Part shown: positions 62,301 to 64,000 of the stretch, piece by piece
How the letters are laid out: each line of letters opens with the position of its first letter
How positions within the stretch are numbered: the first letter of the stretch is position 1
Assembly: GCA_947462335.1 (NCBI GenBank)
Contig: OX381705.1
Span: 3,896,703-3,960,702, forward strand
Direction of reading: 5' to 3'
Source of the DNA: Harmothoe impar
Taxonomy: Eukaryota; Annelida; Polychaeta; Phyllodocida; Polynoidae
DNA length: 64,000 nt
Translations under genes and position numbers: made by a program
The notes under the pieces: generated by a model
The model's input: only the letters and a program-made list of their open reading frames with translations
What the model was told of the DNA's origin: nothing
Databases searched by the model: none

Positions 62301-64000
62301 GTTTTTTTGACAATGTTTCTCCATGGTAATTTAGCAATAGGTCTTCTGTACTAGCATGTAAAAGGGCATAGAGATTAAGCGGATATTAATAGGTTTTCAG
62401 AACTTGAATTCAAAGGGGTGCGAAGTCACCGAAATTTGACACTTTTTTAGTACATGACAAAATTCATACTGATAGTATAGAACATATAGCGCGTTTTTTT
62501 GACAATGTCTCTCCATGGTAATTTAGCAATAGGTCTTCTGTACTAGTATGTAAAAGGGCTTAGAGATTAAGCAGATATTAATAGGTTTTCAGAACTTGAA
62601 TTCATAGGGGTGTGAGGTCACCGAAATATGACACTTGGTCATATTGACCAACCGACTGAGTTTGAATAGGAATTCTAGATAAAATTCACATTTGGGACTA
62701 ACTTCTTCTTTGAAATCGACCCTTTTTTCAAGATTGACTAAACTTTTGGGATTGACTATGTCTATGGCATTGGCCCTTTTTGCGGCTGTGAGCGATGCAG
62801 GTACCCTAGGAAATAGGAATATTGGATATTCTTTTGTGTGTGGCACCAATTGGTACATAATGCCTTGAGGTTCTGCGTTGACTATAAATATCCTGAAAGC
62901 TGTGAAAATTCCCTTCAATTCCAAATCGCCTAGAAAAAGTGAAGTTTTCCTATAATATGCCAATTTGGCGAGAAAAAAGTTCAGAATCGCAAAAAAGTGA
63001 GATTTCCTTAAAAACTGCCAATTTGGCGAGAAAAAAGTTCAAAAATCGCAAAAAAAATGTTAAATCGTCCTTAAAACGGGGGCGGGGATTGTTTTTTTGA
63101 CAATTTTCTCCGTGGTAATTTAGCAATAGGTCTTCTGTACTAGCATGTAAAAGGGCTTAGAGATTAAGCGGATATTAATAGGTTTTCAGAACTTGAATTC
63201 ATAGGGGGGCGAGGTCACCGAAATTTGACACTTTTTTAGTACATGACAAAATTCATGCTAATAGTATAACACATATAGTGCGTTTTTTTGACAATGTCTC
63301 TCCATGGTAATTTAGCAATAGGTCTTCTGTACTAGCATGTAAAAGGGCTTAGAGATTAAGCGGATATTAATAGGTTTTCAGAACTTGAATTCATAGGGGG
63401 GCGAGGTCACCGAAATTTGACACTTTTTTAGTACATGACAAAATTCATGCTAATAGTATAACACATATAGCGCGTTTTTTTGACAATGTCTCTCCATGGT
63501 AATTTAGCAATAGGTCTTCTGTACTAGCATGTAAAAGGGCTTAGAGATTTAGCGGATATTAATAGGTTTTCAGAACTTGAATTCATAGGGGTGTGAGGTC
63601 AGCGAAATATGACACTTGGTCATATTGACCAACCGACTGAGTTTGAATAGGAATTCTAGATTAATTTCACATTTGGGACTTACTACTTCTTTGAAATCGA
63701 CCATATTTTCAGAATTGACTAAATTTTTGGAATCGACTATGTGTTTTTGAGTGACTTTGCATTCGGGAGTGACTATGTCCATGGCATTGGCCCTTTTTGC
63801 GGCTGTGAGCGATGCAGGTACCCTAGGAAATAGGAATATTGGATATTCTTTTGTGTGTGGCACCAATTGGTACATAATGCCTTGAGGTTCGGCGTTGACT
63901 ATAAATATCCTGAAAGCTGTGAAAATTCCCTTCAATTTGGCGCCATTTTGGTGAAGATGCGTTGAGAACTCTATTTTTTGGGGATTTTATACTTTAAAAA

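Larger units (their letters stand above)
29170..64000. repeat. Array 2: large satellite with complex internal organisation
   Basis: Head-to-tail units, counted by a minus-strand frame present in 28 copies, continue past the window end. Unit order on the plus strand is: S block (192-194 bp), 18-bp-unit block, a spacer with TTTGGCGCC, paired 48-bp repeats, two poly-G tracts, and 58-61-bp units with CAATTTGGCGAG. The left edge shows TGTTTTTGAGTGACT, identical to array-internal sequence, then jumps into an S block. No transposase, polymerase or known RNA gene was found in any unit. Variation in unit length comes mainly from S-block number and from loss of the spacer section. Confidence 0.97.
44961..64000. 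repeat. Array 2, X2-Y dimer section
   Basis: Two unit types alternate. The Y-to-X distance is always 1017 bp; the X-to-Y distance is 1276-1278 or 1474 bp, giving dimers of 2293/2295 and 2491 bp. Dimers pair into 4784-bp blocks (48276 to 53060 to 57844 for the X frame start). An X-X break occurs at 57844 to 59347 (1503 bp). The spacing series 2295, 2293 seen from 45981 recurs from 59347, a 13366-bp offset. Y units lack the spacer, 48-bp repeats and poly-G section. Confidence 0.9.

Overview
This window looks like a repeat-rich metazoan chromosome, not a prokaryote or virus. It has small phase-compatible exons with GT..AG introns, a secreted fibrinogen-domain protein, AATAAA signals, microsatellites, non-autonomous DNA transposons and two large tandem arrays. 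The fibrinogen-related gene and the transposon style would suit an invertebrate deuterostome such as a lancelet. That is an inference; no marker in the window fixes the species.

Layout. (1) Positions 1-13685 are about 10.9 head-to-tail copies of a 1257/1258-bp satellite, organised as a three-monomer higher-order repeat of 3772 bp. Part of each monomer is built of 27-bp subrepeats. (2) Positions 13686-29169 are a single-copy island of about 15.5 kb. It holds a plus-strand chain of small exons (unidentified gene, 14021-17164), two short elements that look like piggyBac-type MITEs (15533-15921, 16088-16334), a complete six-exon minus-strand gene for a secreted coiled-coil plus fibrinogen C-terminal domain protein (19059-21812), a GC-rich foldback element (22483-23679), a small 18-bp-TIR element (26431-26566), and long stretches with no recognisable gene. 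A ~115-bp repeat lies in opposite orientations on either side of the fibrinogen-domain gene. (3) Positions 29170-64000 are a second, unrelated array that runs off the window. Its first half is made of ~1316-bp monomers (two enlarged to 1702 bp). From about 44.96 kb it changes to X-Y dimers of 2293/2491 bp, themselves arranged in blocks of 4784 bp and a longer repeat at a distance of 13366 bp.

Function. The only confidently assigned gene is the fibrinogen-domain protein, a family often acting as pattern-recognition lectins or extracellular ligands. The most unusual material is the second array. All 28 units keep one minus-strand open frame built of 18-bp (six-codon) units, the two frame types differ by exactly two such units, and each unit sampled carries a GGTCA-TAT-TGACC palindrome. 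The evidence for protein coding is weak: there is no ATG at the 5' end of the frame, and differences between types are mostly not silent. Array 1 subrepeats closely match the terminal repeats of the MITEs in the island, which suggests an origin for that satellite.
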